Source: Prorocentrum cordatum
Lineage: Eukaryota; Sar; Dinophyceae; Prorocentrales; Prorocentraceae
Assembly (NCBI GenBank): GCA_963575745.1
Contig: CAUYUJ010011570.1
Location: 125,001 to 189,000, forward strand
DNA length: 64,000 nt
Direction of reading: 5' to 3'
Position numbers and translations under genes: made by a program. The notes below the pieces were generated by a model. That model searched no databases. It was given only the letters and a program-made list of their open reading frames with translations, and had not been told where the DNA came from. Below, piece by piece: positions 62,761-64,000 of this stretch. Position 1 is the first letter of the stretch, and each line of letters begins with the position of its first letter.

Positions 62761-64000
62761 AGGGAGAACGAAAATTCGCCTCGGATGTGTACGACCCTTA
62801 CGACAACTTCTTTACGAAAGGCAATCGTTCTGAGGCTGTCATGTAGGGGTGTACACGATCCCCTCGGCGGCGCCAGTGACAACCCCCCTGGCAGGCGTGA
62901 TTGAAAAAAAAGGTTTCGCGCCCCGCGGGGTCTATTCATCAACCCTGGGGGGGAGGGGTCAGCCTTTTGTTAATCATAAGCTGGCATTAGCGGGATTCCC
63001 AAGCAAATCGTGAGGAAAGCCAGAACGAGAACGCGAATCCTGAATGTTGAGGGCGCGGCGTCTGAAAAATAAGAAAGAATCACGCGATTCTTGAATATTT
63101 TGTGAGGACGTCCCGCGCGAGAGTACGATTTTGGAATGATTAACCCAATGCCAACAACACAGGTTAGTGACACGTGACTTTCCTTGATCCGAAACCAGAT
63201 GCGAGCCCTGGAAGGGGCGCCTCAGAAAAAATCAAATGGTCACCAAAGGGGGAATGAACAATGCTTATTCTTCAGAAGCCAGAATGCAACAATAATGCTG
63301 GCCACGGTGGCCCAATTCAGTCACGCACACAGGGACAATGAATGACCGTTTGGCCCCCTCACTCTGACCTGCGTGCACGCATGAAGGACGAATTGAAACA
63401 GGTCTTACGCGAGATGGCAACGCGATCTTGCGCGGTGGTTTACGCGGGCGGCCAGCGCGGGACACCGCGTGGGGAACGAAGACGCTTACCCGCGACCTCA
63501 CGCGGGCAGCTTACGCGTCAATCTCGGCGCCAACGACACCGCTTTCTTGGAGTCGATCATACGCGCATGCGCGTATGAATGTACATCCCGTGTGTTTATC
63601 CCCCCCCTCCCCCCTCCGCTATCTCTCCATACCTCCCTCGCGTCATCTCCACATATTATGATACGCACCTCTACGAGAAATAGACCTCAGAAGCGAATCA
63701 TGCTTCGTCCGCGAATTGCGTGGCCATTTTGCTGCGTACATCCTCAATATTCGGACGCACCCCTCACGCGGATCACGACGTTAGGGTCCAATCCAACTTG
63801 TTAGCAGACGACCCTAAAGGAGAATACCCCGACCCAACAAACCAGAGGTGTGCGGACATATGCGGTACGCGGTTCTGAATACTCCTAGTTCGCGAAAGAG
63901 GGGTGGCCCCTGGATATCCCCGGACTGGAAAAAAAGGCCCCAAGGAAGGTCCTGGAAACCCTGGGTCAGAGATGTTGTTACTTCTGGGCGTAGCTTCGGG
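62761..64000. other. No gene recognised
   Basis: Contains loose repeats near 63010-63125 and 63230-63275, and a single diverged half unit of the 73-bp array at 63757-63795 (CACCCCTCACGCGGATCACG, TTAGGGTCCAA). Nothing else seen. Confidence 0.5.

Overview
This window looks like nuclear DNA of a dinoflagellate. The strongest evidence is a complete copy of the dinoflagellate mRNA spliced leader (41424-41445, minus strand) at the 5' end of a LINE. Supporting signs are very high GC, dozens of unrelated minisatellite families, TTTAGGG-like telomeric sequence, coding fragments that look spliced with non-GT donors, and retroelements of types common in dinoflagellates. The species cannot be read from the sequence; a large, GC-rich, repeat-swollen genome is implied. 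No rRNA, tRNA, CRISPR array or bacterial operon was found.

Layout. 0-16.5 kb is almost entirely repeats: an 18-bp array (2.0-3.1 kb), a ~109-134-bp array (3.7-5.2 kb) interrupted by a composite G/C-purine repeat that recurs at 6.6, 8.3, 9.25 and 23.9 kb, an 82/83-bp array (9.8-10.2 kb), an 87-bp array (11.2-11.8 kb) with relatives at 14.9 and 22.8 kb, a short telomere-like patch followed by ~760 bp of degenerate heptamers (14.07-14.88 kb), and a 237-bp alternating purine/pyrimidine tract (15.6 kb). 16.9-22.7 kb on the minus strand carries separated coding-like segments with host-like codon choice, set in homopolymer and pyrimidine tracts. They are best read as exons of one or more unrecognised spliced genes, possibly decayed.

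26561-32987 (minus) is a tyrosine-recombinase retrotransposon of PAT/Ngaro type, defined by split direct repeats (A1 - ORFs - B1 A2 B2). It has a Cys-rich/gag-like region, reverse transcriptase, RNase H, tyrosine recombinase and, unusually placed last, a methyltransferase with C5-type motifs. It is broken by frameshifts and catalytic losses. 36.6-41.445 kb (minus) is a non-LTR (LINE) element: ORF1 with coiled coil, then an ORF2 with AP endonuclease, reverse transcriptase and a terminal Cys/His finger. Its 5' end holds one full spliced leader and two truncated leader relics in tandem, the expected scar of repeated trans-splicing followed by reverse transcription.

The rest (42-64 kb) is gene-poor: 42-bp minisatellites at 46.9 and 51.0 kb, a 9-bp array at 49.3 kb, a 2.2-kb AGT microsatellite (54.1-56.4 kb), a 21-bp array (60.4-61.1 kb), and a few open segments of unknown meaning. 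No complete, intact host gene is evident.
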